64,000 bases of DNA from Eubacteriaceae bacterium (lineage in GTDB: Bacteria; Bacillota; Clostridia; Oscillospirales; Acutalibacteraceae), in the NCBI GenBank assembly GCA_021770095.1, contig JAETRQ010000004.1, forward strand, positions 218,998 through 282,997, in the 5' to 3' direction. Positions 1-7,819 of this stretch are shown here, one piece after another (within the stretch, counting starts at the first letter, position 1; each line of letters begins with the position of its first letter). The position numbers and the translations under genes are program-made. The notes below the pieces were generated by a model. The model worked only from the letters and a program-made list of their open reading frames with translations, made no database searches and had not been told where the DNA came from.

Positions 1-1
1 C

Positions 2-454
2 GTTACAAGAACAGGTGTTGATTCACTTGCTATTGCTATCGGCACAAGCCACGGTGCATACAAGTTCAAACCCGGTCAGAACCCACAGCTCAGATTTGAC
101 ATTCTTGAAGAAGTCGGCAAGAAACTCCCCGGTTTCCCAATCGTTCTTCACGGTGCATCATCTGTTAATCAGGATCATATCAAAATGATTAACGAATTCG
201 GCGGAGAAATGCCTGATGCAATCGGTATTCCTGAAGATATGCTCAGAAAAGCAGCATCTATGGCTGTCTGCAAAATCAATGTTGACTCAGACATCCGTAT
301 TGCAATGACTGCTGCTGTAAGAAAGCATTTTGCTGAAAACCCAACTCATTTTGACCCAAGACAATATCTCACCCCGGCAAGAGAACTTATTGAAGAAGTT
401 GTTGCGCACAAGGTTGATGTTGTATTTGGTGCAGCCGGCCACGCAAACGACTGA
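2..454 (+). CDS. fba: Class II fructose-bisphosphate aldolase, C-terminal part (5' end outside window)
   Basis: Cleaves fructose-1,6-bisphosphate to dihydroxyacetone phosphate and glyceraldehyde-3-phosphate in glycolysis, and catalyses the reverse in gluconeogenesis; a cytoplasmic Zn enzyme. The reading frame is open from base 2, so the N-terminal half is missing. Visible class II marks are VDSLAIAIGTSHGAYKF, the LHGASS loop and INVDSDIR, which in the family bind the metal and the phosphates. The frame stops at 454 and a strong terminator follows at once, so this is the last gene of its transcript. Identification is secure; start and full length cannot be seen. Confidence 0.95.
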   Translation, partial: VTRTGVDSLAIAIGTSHGAYKFKPGQNPQLRFDILEEVGKKLPGFPIVLHGASSVNQDHIKMINEFGGEMPDAIGIPEDMLRKAASMAVCKINVDSDIRIAMTAAVRKHFAENPTHFDPRQYLTPARELIEEVVAHKVDVVFGAAGHAND

Positions 455-475
455 TTACTGTATATATTAATTACG

Positions 476-504
476 AAAAGGTATCCCTCGGGATACCTTT
501 TTTG
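476..504 (+). terminator. Intrinsic terminator after fba
   Basis: A 7-bp GC-containing stem, GTATCCC / GGGATAC with a TC loop, is preceded by A residues and followed by a run of T. It sits about 20 bases after the fba stop codon. Confidence 0.9.
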
Positions 505-554
505 TCATTTTTTTGGTCTGTTTTGTAAAAACCTTTTCTTTTTCATTCATTCTA

Positions 555-563
555 TGGTATAGT
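555..563 (+). promoter_or_regulatory. Possible extended -10 promoter for the ABC/secreted-protein block
   Basis: TG-G-TATAGT is an extended -10 element 49 bases upstream of the first gene; no good -35 is seen. An almost identical TGGTATAGT lies upstream of noc at 29601. Weak evidence taken alone. Confidence 0.4.
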
Positions 564-612
564 AGTTTTGGGATAATTTACCAATAAAATAATACATTAA
601 GGTGATACCATT

Positions 613-1203
613 ATGGAAAAAAGCAAAGGTAAAAAAATAGCATATACTGTATTCACAGTAATACTTGCAATCGTTTTAGGCGTAATTCTGCTGAACAGAT
701 TCGGCATAGTTGACTTCAAAGAAGAAGTAAACAAAGTAACAAATGCAGATTACTACTGGCAGAGCGAACCATTCGGCGAAATAGATGCCGTGTGGTATCT
801 ACAAAGCAGTACCGAAAAATTAGGCGATGATTATTTTGTTACATCATATCTGCGCAGTGCTGACGGTAGTCAGGAATATGCAAATGGTATGAATATATTT
901 ATAAAAGATTTAAAAAATATTGGTTATAAAGATATTGACTACATCTATGATTTATATATGACTGATGGAATTAGTTACACAGCAATTTTTGTACCGCTTG
1001 ACTGCGAATATGCGGAAATTAATGGAGAACGCTTTGAAACAAATAACGGACGGATTAACACACCGGAGGGCGAAGTGGAGTTCAGATACTTCACAGCAAC
1101 ATACGAAAGTATGAAAAACTCCGATACTAATCTGTTAGACACTCTTGTTTTATATGACAAAATAGGTATCCCGCATAAGTACGCGGAAAACATTTATAAT
1201 TAG
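613..1203 (+). CDS. Membrane-anchored hypothetical protein, first gene of ABC block
   Basis: I do not recognise this 196-aa protein. A positively charged start (MEKSKGKK) is followed by one membrane segment at about residues 10-30, then a roughly 165-residue outer domain rich in Tyr, Asp and Asn with no Cys-based motif. AAGGTG lies about nine bases before the ATG. The next gene starts 12 bases after its stop, behind an AGGAGG site, so the two are co-transcribed. Its place at the head of an operon with a secreted protein and an ABC-2 transporter suggests a partner in export, immunity or signalling; this rests on position only. Confidence 0.6.
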   Translation: MEKSKGKKIAYTVFTVILAIVLGVILLNRFGIVDFKEEVNKVTNADYYWQSEPFGEIDAVWYLQSSTEKLGDDYFVTSYLRSADGSQEYANGMNIFIKDLKNIGYKDIDYIYDLYMTDGISYTAIFVPLDCEYAEINGERFETNNGRINTPEGEVEFRYFTATYESMKNSDTNLLDTLVLYDKIGIPHKYAENIYN

Positions 1204-1214
1204 GAGGAAAATTT

Positions 1215-1712
1215 ATGAATGTTAAGCGAAAAAATTTAATTAAAAGATTATCTGTATTAATCGTTGTATTTACTGTATTTATGGTATCAACTTCAGCAGT
1301 GTCATCAATCGCATCAATTGATAATGACACAATAGGCTATTCATTTGAAATTGTGCCTTATGGAAAAGTGAGTAAATATCCTGTATCACGTTATCGCTCA
1401 ACAACCGATGTTAACAATGCATGGAAAGTGGAATTAGTAAATTCAAACGAATCAAGCAAAGGAACACGAACTGCAACCAGTTTCCATTTGGGGGTATATA
1501 ATCCTAATGGATATAATCCAAAAGGTTCCGGAACTTATGCTGCCAGATTAGGAAGCGATTTCTATTATCATGCTGCTTATTCAAACGCCTCAAAAGCAGA
1601 TGTCTATCTCTATGGTCGTGATAATTTAGATACAAACTCTTTTTCTTACAGTGTATCCGGTCATTGGGATGAAGAAACAGGACAACCACCTGGAGCTGAA
1701 AATATGAAATAA
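1215..1712 (+). CDS. Secreted DUF2712-like protein
   Basis: A 165-aa exported protein. Residues about 1-30 form a signal peptide: KRKN basic start, hydrophobic core LIVVFTVFMVSTSAVSS, small residues near SSIAS. The mature part has no Cys and is rich in Ser, Tyr, Asn and Gly, with RYRSTTDVNNAWKVEL near its start and YSVSGHWDEETG near its end. This layout resembles the DUF2712 family of small secreted Firmicute proteins encoded next to ABC-2 transporters; that assignment is from memory of the family and is moderate. AGGAGG lies upstream. The location suggests an exported effector, bacteriocin-like product or surface factor handled by the transporter encoded downstream. Confidence 0.65.
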   Translation: MNVKRKNLIKRLSVLIVVFTVFMVSTSAVSSIASIDNDTIGYSFEIVPYGKVSKYPVSRYRSTTDVNNAWKVELVNSNESSKGTRTATSFHLGVYNPNGYNPKGSGTYAARLGSDFYYHAAYSNASKADVYLYGRDNLDTNSFSYSVSGHWDEETGQPPGAENMK

Positions 1713-1725
1713 GCCAATTATAGTC

Positions 1726-1758
1726 ATATAGATAAGAGTATCTATAACTTATCTATAT
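1726..1758 (+). promoter_or_regulatory. Stem-loop between the secreted-protein gene and the ABC genes
   Basis: A perfect 11-bp inverted repeat, ATATAGATAAG / CTTATCTATAT, with an 11-base loop. The stem is AT-rich and the following T-run is broken. It could protect the upstream mRNA end or partly attenuate transcription, so that the secreted protein is made in excess over the transporter. Function is inferred. Confidence 0.5.
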
Positions 1759-1785
1759 AATTTTATATTTATTATTGGAGAAATT

Positions 1786-2583
1786 ATGATAAAATCAGAA
1801 TTTTTAAAAATTTTTAAATCTAAAAAAGCATGGATTGTTTTTGTTATACTCATAATTATTGCTGTTGCCGATTCTTTTTTTGCTATTTATGTTGAAAGTA
1901 ATCCGAAAAACTACAATGAATATGTCGGAATAAATAATCCGGCATATATGTCTTTGATAAGCGGCAGCCATACATATACATTGATACAAATTTTTCATTA
2001 CCTGATGCCGATTTTCCTTATGCTTGCATACTGTGATACATATGTAAAAGAAAGGAAATGCGGTGTTACCCTGATGCAATGCACAAAACAGGGAAGGAGA
2101 AAATACTTTTTAAACAAAACAGCAGTTGCTTTTCTATTCCCTTTCATTCTTGTCGGCATTCCGAATCTGATAAATATATTCATCAACACCATATTTTTAC
2201 ATGGCGGAACAAATTTTGCAGGTATGCAAACCTGGCCAAGAGAGGATATGGGTGAAGTAATGTTTTTCAGCATTAATCATCCGTACACCACATATTTCAT
2301 CTTCCTGCTGATGAACTTAATTGTTTACGGTTTGCTGAGTGTGATGTGCCAGAACCTTTGCTTTATTTTCAAAGATAACAGAATCGTATATCTGCTGAGC
2401 CTGACAATATGGGTTGGTATCTATTTCTCAAGCAGAGATTTTGCTATTGGTTATATACTTCAACCATTTGTATGTTTTGATTTCCCTTACATTATTTATG
2501 CTTTCCTTGCATTTCTGCCGGCGGCGTTTATCTCTATGGCAATTGCATATTACTGCGTGGTGAAGAAAAAAGATGAAATTTAG
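1786..2583 (+). CDS. ABC-2 type permease subunit 1
   Basis: A 265-aa polytopic membrane protein. It has the usual ABC-2 permease opening, MIKSEFLKIFKSKKAW, then a first membrane segment at about 17-37 and roughly five more, the last near the C terminus (AFLAFLPAAFISMAIAYYCVV). GGAG lies six bases before the ATG. Its 3' end overlaps the next permease gene by 11 bases, indicating translational coupling. Such subunits pair with an ATPase to move drugs, lipids or peptides, or to give immunity to antimicrobial peptides. The substrate cannot be read from the sequence. Confidence 0.8.
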   Translation: MIKSEFLKIFKSKKAWIVFVILIIIAVADSFFAIYVESNPKNYNEYVGINNPAYMSLISGSHTYTLIQIFHYLMPIFLMLAYCDTYVKERKCGVTLMQCTKQGRRKYFLNKTAVAFLFPFILVGIPNLINIFINTIFLHGGTNFAGMQTWPREDMGEVMFFSINHPYTTYFIFLLMNLIVYGLLSVMCQNLCFIFKDNRIVYLLSLTIWVGIYFSSRDFAIGYILQPFVCFDFPYIIYAFLAFLPAAFISMAIAYYCVVKKKDEI

Positions 2584-3319
2584 AAAAAAAGATTTATTTG
2601 CACATATCATCAACATTACCTTTTTTGTGCTGACATGGCTGTTTATCAACAGCGGTCTGTTCGTGGCAGGCAGAGTTGAAAATGTTGAAGATTTTTTCAA
2701 AATGCATATTGTGAGTTCCTCGTTGGGTTACAACAATCTTTATCAGATCGTCGGCGTTACCTTTACTGTGCTGTTTGTTTTATCTTCAGCACGGGTGCTC
2801 GATATGGACAATCCATATATGCTGATAAAATATAACCGGGACGGATTTGTAAAGCACAAAATAAAAAGAATGGCAGTGAACACAGTATTATTTGTGTTGG
2901 AATACATAGTCGTACACATCTTTTTTTGTATCATTTTCTGCAAATTCAGTGTATTGACTGAAGTCAGATTCTTTTTATGTATGCTGTTATTTTATATCAG
3001 TCTGTTCGAATATTTTATTATCGTCGGGATGAGTATGCAGTTTTTGCAATATCTTTTTAAATTTAAAAACGCATATATGGTTGTGCCGATTATTTTGTTC
3101 TGTGCGCTTACAATCGGGCAGAATACACTCGGTGTTAATATTGCACCCGTATATTTTTCTGATTTTATCAGCGATTTTGTCGAGTCGGGAATATTTGACT
3201 GGTATTCTTATGCAGTAAATACGGTTGAAACCGTGATTGTATTTTTTATTCTTGCCATACTGAGCAGAATTACATTTTTGAAAAGGGATATTATAATTGA
3301 TGAAAAGACTGAATCTTAA
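2573..3319 (+). CDS. ABC-2 type permease subunit 2
   Basis: A 248-aa membrane protein with about six hydrophobic segments, encoded in a frame overlapping the end of subunit 1. It starts MKFRKKDLFAHIINITFF with the first membrane helix directly behind, and ends in a charged cytoplasmic tail (RDIIIDEKTES). I see no similarity to a characterised transporter beyond the general fold. Three unlike permeases beside one ATPase recall lantibiotic-immunity transporters, which usually have two; this comparison is by architecture only. Confidence 0.75.
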   Translation: MKFRKKDLFAHIINITFFVLTWLFINSGLFVAGRVENVEDFFKMHIVSSSLGYNNLYQIVGVTFTVLFVLSSARVLDMDNPYMLIKYNRDGFVKHKIKRMAVNTVLFVLEYIVVHIFFCIIFCKFSVLTEVRFFLCMLLFYISLFEYFIIVGMSMQFLQYLFKFKNAYMVVPIILFCALTIGQNTLGVNIAPVYFSDFISDFVESGIFDWYSYAVNTVETVIVFFILAILSRITFLKRDIIIDEKTES

Positions 3320-4031
3320 CACAAAAATAAGCACTTTTATTGCAATGATAATCAATATCATTTGCTCCTTTTTCCTTATCTATTTCAGTTTTGAGGGATA
3401 TAAGGGAATTGAATTTGATTATAATACCGGTCATTTGATTTTTACGACACTTTCCTTCATTTGCCTGTCTGTTATTATGCAGAACAGAAGTGACTGCTTA
3501 TTTATAGATAACAATCTTATAAGACTGTCGCGAATCGGTTCAAGAAGAAAAGCACTTGTTTTTGAACTGTTAAAAACAATTTTTTATGTTTTTATATATG
3601 AATGTATCGGTACCATCTCTGTGTGCATATTCGCTGTGCTGCTGAAAGAAAATTTGCGTGCAGGAGATATAGCAATGATGTTCATTCTGGGGTATCTGAT
3701 TAAACTGTTTTTAATTATCATTCAATTTATAATGGACAGAATTTTCACGCATAATATTGGGTTTATGATAATATGCCTTTTATTTTTAACCTTACTGCTT
3801 GCAGGTTCGGGCATCTATTATTTCTGCGAAAATGCCCAAGATACCGAACTGACCTCCAAACTATTGATTCTGAATAAATTAAATCTGATAAATTACATAA
3901 GCATATCAAGAACAAATTATCTGACAGACAATATATTATATCCCTTAAGCACTGTAATCGGATTAAACATTATATCAATTACTGTCCTGTTTATAAAAAT
4001 AAAAAAACTCAATCTTATTCCAAAGGAGTAG
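3300..4031 (+). CDS. ABC-2 type permease subunit 3
   Basis: A 243-aa membrane protein with about six membrane segments. The frame is open from a TTG at 3297, but the ATG at 3300 directly follows and is the better start; either way it overlaps subunit 2 by about 20 bases. The C terminus is a short basic tail (KIKKLNLIPKE). It is the third permease of the block and lies 7 bases before the ATPase gene. It may form a mixed pore with the other two; stoichiometry and substrate are unknown. Confidence 0.75.
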   Translation: MKRLNLNTKISTFIAMIINIICSFFLIYFSFEGYKGIEFDYNTGHLIFTTLSFICLSVIMQNRSDCLFIDNNLIRLSRIGSRRKALVFELLKTIFYVFIYECIGTISVCIFAVLLKENLRAGDIAMMFILGYLIKLFLIIIQFIMDRIFTHNIGFMIICLLFLTLLLAGSGIYYFCENAQDTELTSKLLILNKLNLINYISISRTNYLTDNILYPLSTVIGLNIISITVLFIKIKKLNLIPKE

Positions 4032-4038
4032 CAAAGAT

Positions 4039-4668
4039 ATGAATATAAAAATTGAAAATTATACAAAAGAAATCAGGAAAAAAACGGTCCTTTCAAATGT
4101 AAATGCAGAATTTGAAAGCGGCAAAATATATGGACTCCACGGCAGGAACGGAAGCGGAAAGACAATGCTTTTACGTGCAATCTGCGGTCTTATTTTGCCG
4201 ACTGAGGGCAGAGTTTTAATTGACGGCAAAACAGTCGGCAAAGATATTGAATTTCCGGACAGTGTCGGACTGATTATTGAAAATATGACTATGCTGCCTG
4301 ATTTTAGTGCATATGACAATCTCAATATGCTTGCAAAAATTAAAAAAATTGCTACACAGGATGATATTCGAAATGCGCTTGAAACCGTTGGACTTGACCC
4401 TGACGACAAGAAAAAAGTCAAAGCCTTTTCCCTCGGTATGAAACAAAAGCTCAATCTCGCACAGGCAATTATGGAAAAACCGCAGTTATATCTGCTTGAC
4501 GAACCCACAAATGCGCTTGATGAAGAAACGGTTAATAATATAAGAGCCTTGCTTCTTACATTAAAAAATGAGGGCGCATTGATAATTATTGCAAGCCATA
4601 ACAAAGAAGACCTTGATATTCTTTGTGACGAAGTTTATGAAATCTATGAGGGACAAATAAAAAATTAA
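4039..4668 (+). CDS. ABC transporter ATP-binding protein
   Basis: A 209-aa ATPase that energises the three permeases encoded just upstream. Walker A is GRNGSGKT (35-42), the ABC signature is SLGMKQ (131-136), Walker B is YLLDEP (151-156) and the H-loop histidine is at about 187 (ASHNKED). All catalytic residues are present and the length is that of a compact single NBD. AAGGAG precedes the ATG. It closes the block; no clear terminator follows directly, so transcription may continue into the 57-aa gene. Confidence 0.9.
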   Translation: MNIKIENYTKEIRKKTVLSNVNAEFESGKIYGLHGRNGSGKTMLLRAICGLILPTEGRVLIDGKTVGKDIEFPDSVGLIIENMTMLPDFSAYDNLNMLAKIKKIATQDDIRNALETVGLDPDDKKKVKAFSLGMKQKLNLAQAIMEKPQLYLLDEPTNALDEETVNNIRALLLTLKNEGALIIIASHNKEDLDILCDEVYEIYEGQIKN

Positions 4669-4786
4669 CATAATTTTATTAAATTTGGAAATAATATTTT
4701 TTATTAACAGATTTTCTTTGTTTTATTATTTACGCAAGAGCAGATAATAGTATTGCACGATGGGTAAAAATTTAAAGGAGACTGTT

Positions 4787-4960
4787 ATGAAAAAGAAAAC
4801 TACAAACACAATGCTTGCAGTGGGCGCAACACTTGCTGTCTGCTCTGCTGCTGCAATGATGGGTGCAACAAAAACAAATAATAAATCCGCACAAAAAACA
4901 ATCAAAAAAGCAACCGATAAAGTTGTAAACTTTGTTGATACAGTTGCATCATTTATGTAA
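4787..4960 (+). CDS. 57-aa alanine-rich membrane peptide
   Basis: The frame is open from an upstream ATG at 4760, but the start at 4787 is the one preceded by AAAGGAG, giving 57 aa. A KKK start is followed by one Ala/Met-rich hydrophobic segment (about 8-27) and a basic, probably amphipathic helix (about 32-55, with KTIKKATDKVVNFVDTV). The pattern resembles the short YtxH-like envelope proteins common in Clostridia. It has its own strong terminator. It could be a small stress or envelope protein; a link with the preceding ABC block rests on position only. Confidence 0.7.
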   Translation: MKKKTTNTMLAVGATLAVCSAAAMMGATKTNNKSAQKTIKKATDKVVNFVDTVASFM

Positions 4961-4963
4961 AAC

Positions 4964-4996
4964 AAAAAGAGCAGGGGCAATCCCTGCTCTTTTTTT
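4964..4996 (+). terminator. Intrinsic terminator after the 57-aa gene
   Basis: A 9-bp stem AGAGCAGGG / CCCTGCTCT with a 5-base loop, A-rich before and a run of seven T after. Confidence 0.93.
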
Positions 4997-5196
4997 GAAA
5001 AAGGACAAAAACTTTTTTCAGGAAACGACGAATAACCTATAAGCAATTGCCCTAATCAAAACAAATTTGCTGATTATAACCCAACTTGCCTAATCCCTAT
5101 TTGTCCGCTTCCATCAGCCCCTCAAAGAGATTGTAATGCACATTTCAAACCTGATGTTTTATGATGTTATCGCAATCTCCCTGTCCGTTCTTCCTT

Positions 5197-5256
5197 ATTA
5201 TGCCACACATAAAAATTTATGTAAGATAATACATAAATTATTGTGTATGGCATAAT
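5197..5256 (+). promoter_or_regulatory. Long inverted repeat upstream of XRE regulator (operator candidate)
   Basis: Two 26-base arms (5197-5222 and 5231-5256) are inverted copies with 23 of 26 matches around an 8-base centre. The outer ends read ATTATGCC / GGCATAAT. The regulator gene starts 16 bases after the right arm, so the repeat covers its promoter and probably serves as an autoregulatory operator. Arms this long would also fit a degenerate mobile-element end, but no transposase or target duplication is seen. Confidence 0.55.
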
Positions 5257-5271
5257 GTAACCGGTGATTTA

Positions 5272-5511
5272 ATGAGGTACAAAAATGCGCTGAAAAATAT
5301 CAGGGAAGACAGAGATTTGCTGCAAAAAGATGTTTCAAAAGTATTGGGTATTTCTCAGCAATATTACAGCAAATATGAATTGGGAGAAAATGAATTACCA
5401 TTAAGACATCTACAAACATTGTGTGAATTTTATAATGTTTCGGCAGATTATCTGTTAGGTTATACAAGGAAAGAAATTCCGCTGAATAAAGACAAAGAAA
5501 AGCAGGGATAG
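5272..5511 (+). CDS. Small XRE-family transcriptional regulator
   Basis: A 79-aa protein that is essentially one lambda-repressor-type helix-turn-helix domain. The recognition region is KDVSKVLGISQQYYSKYELG (about 19-38), and NVSADYLLGYTRK closes the domain as in many XRE proteins. There is no extra ligand-binding domain. It should bind DNA as a dimer, and the long inverted repeat over its own promoter is the obvious target. Ribosome binding is poor (GGTGAT only). The stop codon lies inside a terminator stem shared with the convergent folate operon. Its regulon is unknown. Confidence 0.85.
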   Translation: MRYKNALKNIREDRDLLQKDVSKVLGISQQYYSKYELGENELPLRHLQTLCEFYNVSADYLLGYTRKEIPLNKDKEKQG

Positions 5512-5549
5512 AACAAAACTGTAAAAACAGTACGTTCATCCCTGCTTTT
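5498..5549. terminator. Bidirectional terminator between the XRE gene and folK
   Basis: Outer arms AAAAGCAGGGAT and ATCCCTGCTTTT are perfect complements; an inner ACTGT/ACAGT pair may fold in the loop. It separates the convergent XRE gene (plus) and folate operon (minus). Confidence 0.8.
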
Positions 5550-5553
5550 GAAT

Positions 5554-6030
5554 TTATATTGATAACTTTTTTATCTCCTGACCGTCAATTTTTTCAATCA
5601 TTGGTAAAATAGAATTGCCGTAAACCATTCCGTCGGGGAAAAGTTCGAGCAAAGGTTCAAGAACAAATCGTCTTTCGGAATAACGGGGATGCGGAATAAT
5701 CAGATTTTTGCTTTCAATCTTCATATTTTCTGCAAAAATGATATCCACATCAAGAATACGCGGACCGTTGCGGATTGTTCGTATCCTGCCGAATCCCGCC
5801 TCAATACCAAGGCAGATACCGAGCATCTCATTCGGCTCAAACACAGACTCCACTTTGAGAATTATATTATAAAAATTATCCTGCCTTGCATAGCCGACAG
5901 GTTCGGTCTCATAAATAGATGACTGTGCAATGACATCTGTATACGGCAGAAGATTAATCGCATCAATACACTTTTCAATATTTTCTTTTCTGTCGCCGAT
6001 ATTGGTGCCGACACTGATAATATATTCCAT
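5554..6030 (-). CDS. folK: 6-hydroxymethyl-7,8-dihydropterin pyrophosphokinase
   Basis: Transfers pyrophosphate from ATP to 6-hydroxymethyl-dihydropterin, giving the substrate of dihydropteroate synthase; cytoplasmic. The 158-aa length is normal. The HPPK signature GPRILDVDIIF (about residues 88-98) holds the two Asp residues that bind Mg, and ISVGTNIGDRKENI near the N terminus is typical. It is the last gene of the folE-folP-folB-folK transcript, 12 bases after folB, and ends at the bidirectional terminator. Confidence 0.95.
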   Translation of the reverse strand: MEYIISVGTNIGDRKENIEKCIDAINLLPYTDVIAQSSIYETEPVGYARQDNFYNIILKVESVFEPNEMLGICLGIEAGFGRIRTIRNGPRILDVDIIFAENMKIESKNLIIPHPRYSERRFVLEPLLELFPDGMVYGNSILPMIEKIDGQEIKKLSI

Positions 6031-6042
6031 ATAAACAACGAT

Positions 6043-6402
6043 TTACCTTTCTCTGTATATCTGAACGCCGACCCAATTGAAATCTGCCTTCATCGGTGCT
6101 TCAGGCTTTTTCAGTGTTATATCAATACTGAAAACCTCAGGATATTCTTCAAAAATTGCATCAGCAGTTACCTGTGCAACTCTTTCAAGCAAATCATATT
6201 TCTGCTCTGTTACAACACGGGTGACTGTTTTAATAACCTTTGCATAACTTACTGTATCATTAACGTCATCGCTGTGGCAAGCTTTCGTAATATTCACACT
6301 CAAATCAATATCAAAAACAAAATGCTGACCGTCACGCTTTTCTTCAGGATTAACACCGTGATAAGCAAATATTTTTAAATCTCTGATTAAAATCTTATCC
6401 AT
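6043..6402 (-). CDS. folB: Dihydroneopterin aldolase
   Basis: Converts 7,8-dihydroneopterin to 6-hydroxymethyl-dihydropterin plus glycolaldehyde. At 119 aa it has the usual family length, begins with IRDLKIFAYHGVNPEEK (the Tyr-His-Gly segment lines the active site) and ends KADFNWVGVQIYRER. It sits between folP and folK in the same operon with short gaps, matching the order of reactions. Bacterial members act as octamers in the cytoplasm; this is family knowledge, not visible here. Confidence 0.94.
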   Translation of the reverse strand: MDKILIRDLKIFAYHGVNPEEKRDGQHFVFDIDLSVNITKACHSDDVNDTVSYAKVIKTVTRVVTEQKYDLLERVAQVTADAIFEEYPEVFSIDITLKKPEAPMKADFNWVGVQIYRER

Positions 6403-6426
6403 AAATCTGTTCTCTCTGTCTGTAAT

Positions 6427-7233
6427 TTAAAGTTTAACATATTTTTTTAAATTCTCTGCCATCAGGATACCCTGTTTTTCATTTTTTACATCATGCAGGC
6501 GAATAATATCAACTCCGCCGAATACAGCCGCTGTATCCGCTGCAATATTGCCGTAGGTTCTTTCTTTCGGATTTTCCTGATTACTGCCCTGTCCGATAAC
6601 TCTTTTTCTTGAAGTACCGAGCAAAAGCGGATAACCATCAATTTTGTACGCACATACATTACTGAGCAGGGTCATATTCTCATCATAATCTTTACCGAAA
6701 CCGATACCCATATCCAGACAGATTTGTTCTTTCTCAATACCAAAATTTTTACATTCGGCAATTGATTTTTCAAAAAAATCTTTCACATTCTGCGGTGCGG
6801 CAGGTCCATTATGCATTATTACCCAGCCACAATGTGTTTTTTTGACAATTTCCGCCATTTCAGGTGAAACTATGCCACTGACATCATTAATGATGTCTGC
6901 ACCCATTTCAAGGGATTTTTCAGCCACAAAAGGATAGTATGTATCTACTGATACGGGAACAGTAATTTTTCCCTGCAGTGCTGCCAATACACCTTCAAGG
7001 CGTGACCATTCTTCCTCCTGACCCACAGGGATATGATTCGGTCTTGTTGACTGTGCACCAATATCAATTATATCAGCACCGTCTTTTTCCAGCTGAACTG
7101 CACAATTCACTGCATCTTCAACAGAAAAATAATCACCGCCGTCTGAAAAAGAATCAGGTGTTACATTCACAATCCCCATAATCAATATTTTTTTGCCGTA
7201 TTCAATTTTTTTATCTTTACATTTCCAAATCAA
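6427..7233 (-). CDS. folP: Dihydropteroate synthase
   Basis: Joins hydroxymethyl-dihydropterin pyrophosphate with p-aminobenzoate to make dihydropteroate; the sulfonamide target. The 268-aa TIM-barrel protein shows MGIVNVTPDSFSDGG (about 20-34), DIIDIGAQSTRPN, the NDVSG strand and LGTSRKR, which in the family bind the pterin and the phosphate. The start is TTG, set by GGAAAG six bases upstream. No obvious resistance-type insertion was noticed around the conserved loops. It lies 18 bases downstream of folE. Confidence 0.95.
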   Translation of the reverse strand: MIWKCKDKKIEYGKKILIMGIVNVTPDSFSDGGDYFSVEDAVNCAVQLEKDGADIIDIGAQSTRPNHIPVGQEEEWSRLEGVLAALQGKITVPVSVDTYYPFVAEKSLEMGADIINDVSGIVSPEMAEIVKKTHCGWVIMHNGPAAPQNVKDFFEKSIAECKNFGIEKEQICLDMGIGFGKDYDENMTLLSNVCAYKIDGYPLLLGTSRKRVIGQGSNQENPKERTYGNIAADTAAVFGGVDIIRLHDVKNEKQGILMAENLKKYVKL

Positions 7234-7251
7234 TTTATACTTTCCTTACTG

Positions 7252-7809
7252 TTATTTATTAAGAAGTGACAGGACTTCTGCTCTGGTTTTTGCATCACTT
7301 CTCATACATCCTCTGAGTGCAGAAGTCTGTGTCTGTGAGCCTGATGCTTTTGCACCGCGGATACTCATACACATATGTTCTGCTTCAATAATAACGGCAA
7401 CACCTTTCGGTTTCATATTTTCATTCAAAAAATCTGCAATATCATGCGTCAATCTTTCCTGTACCTGCGGTTTTTTTGCAAAATTATCAACAATTCTTGC
7501 AAGTTTTGAAAGGCCGATAATCTTATTATCACTCGGAATATAAGCAATATGAGCCTTACCTACGAACGGAAGCAAGTGATGCTCACACATTGAGGCAAAA
7601 GGAATATCCCTGACAATAACCATTTCATCATTTGATTTTTCACTGAAGAATTTTAAATGCTGTTTTGGGTCTTCTGTAAGACCTGCAAAAATTTCTTCAT
7701 ACATATTTGCTACTCTTTTTGGTGTTTCAACAAGACCTGATCTGTCAGGGTCTTCACCGACTGCAATCAAAATCTCTCTGACTGCATTCATAATTTTTTC
7801 TTTATCCAT
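7252..7809 (-). CDS. folE: GTP cyclohydrolase I
   Basis: Opens GTP to 7,8-dihydroneopterin triphosphate, the first committed step of folate synthesis. The 185-aa protein has the Zn-binding [10 protein letters not shown] motif and the third ligand in [11 protein letters not shown], plus [18 protein letters not shown] precedes the ATG. It is the first recognisable pathway gene in this operon, ten bases behind an LCP-like gene. The operon lacks folA/thyX, folC and the pab genes, so the pathway must be completed from elsewhere. Confidence 0.95.
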   Translation of the reverse strand: MDKEKIMNAVREILIAVGEDPDRSGLVETPKRVANMYEEIFAGLTEDPKQHLKFFSEKSNDEMVIVRDIPFASMCEHHLLPFVGKAHIAYIPSDNKIIGLSKLARIVDNFAKKPQVQERLTHDIADFLNENMKPKGVAVIIEAEHMCMSIRGAKASGSQTQTSALRGCMRSDAKTRAEVLSLLNK

Positions 7810-7819
7810 ATTTCACCTT

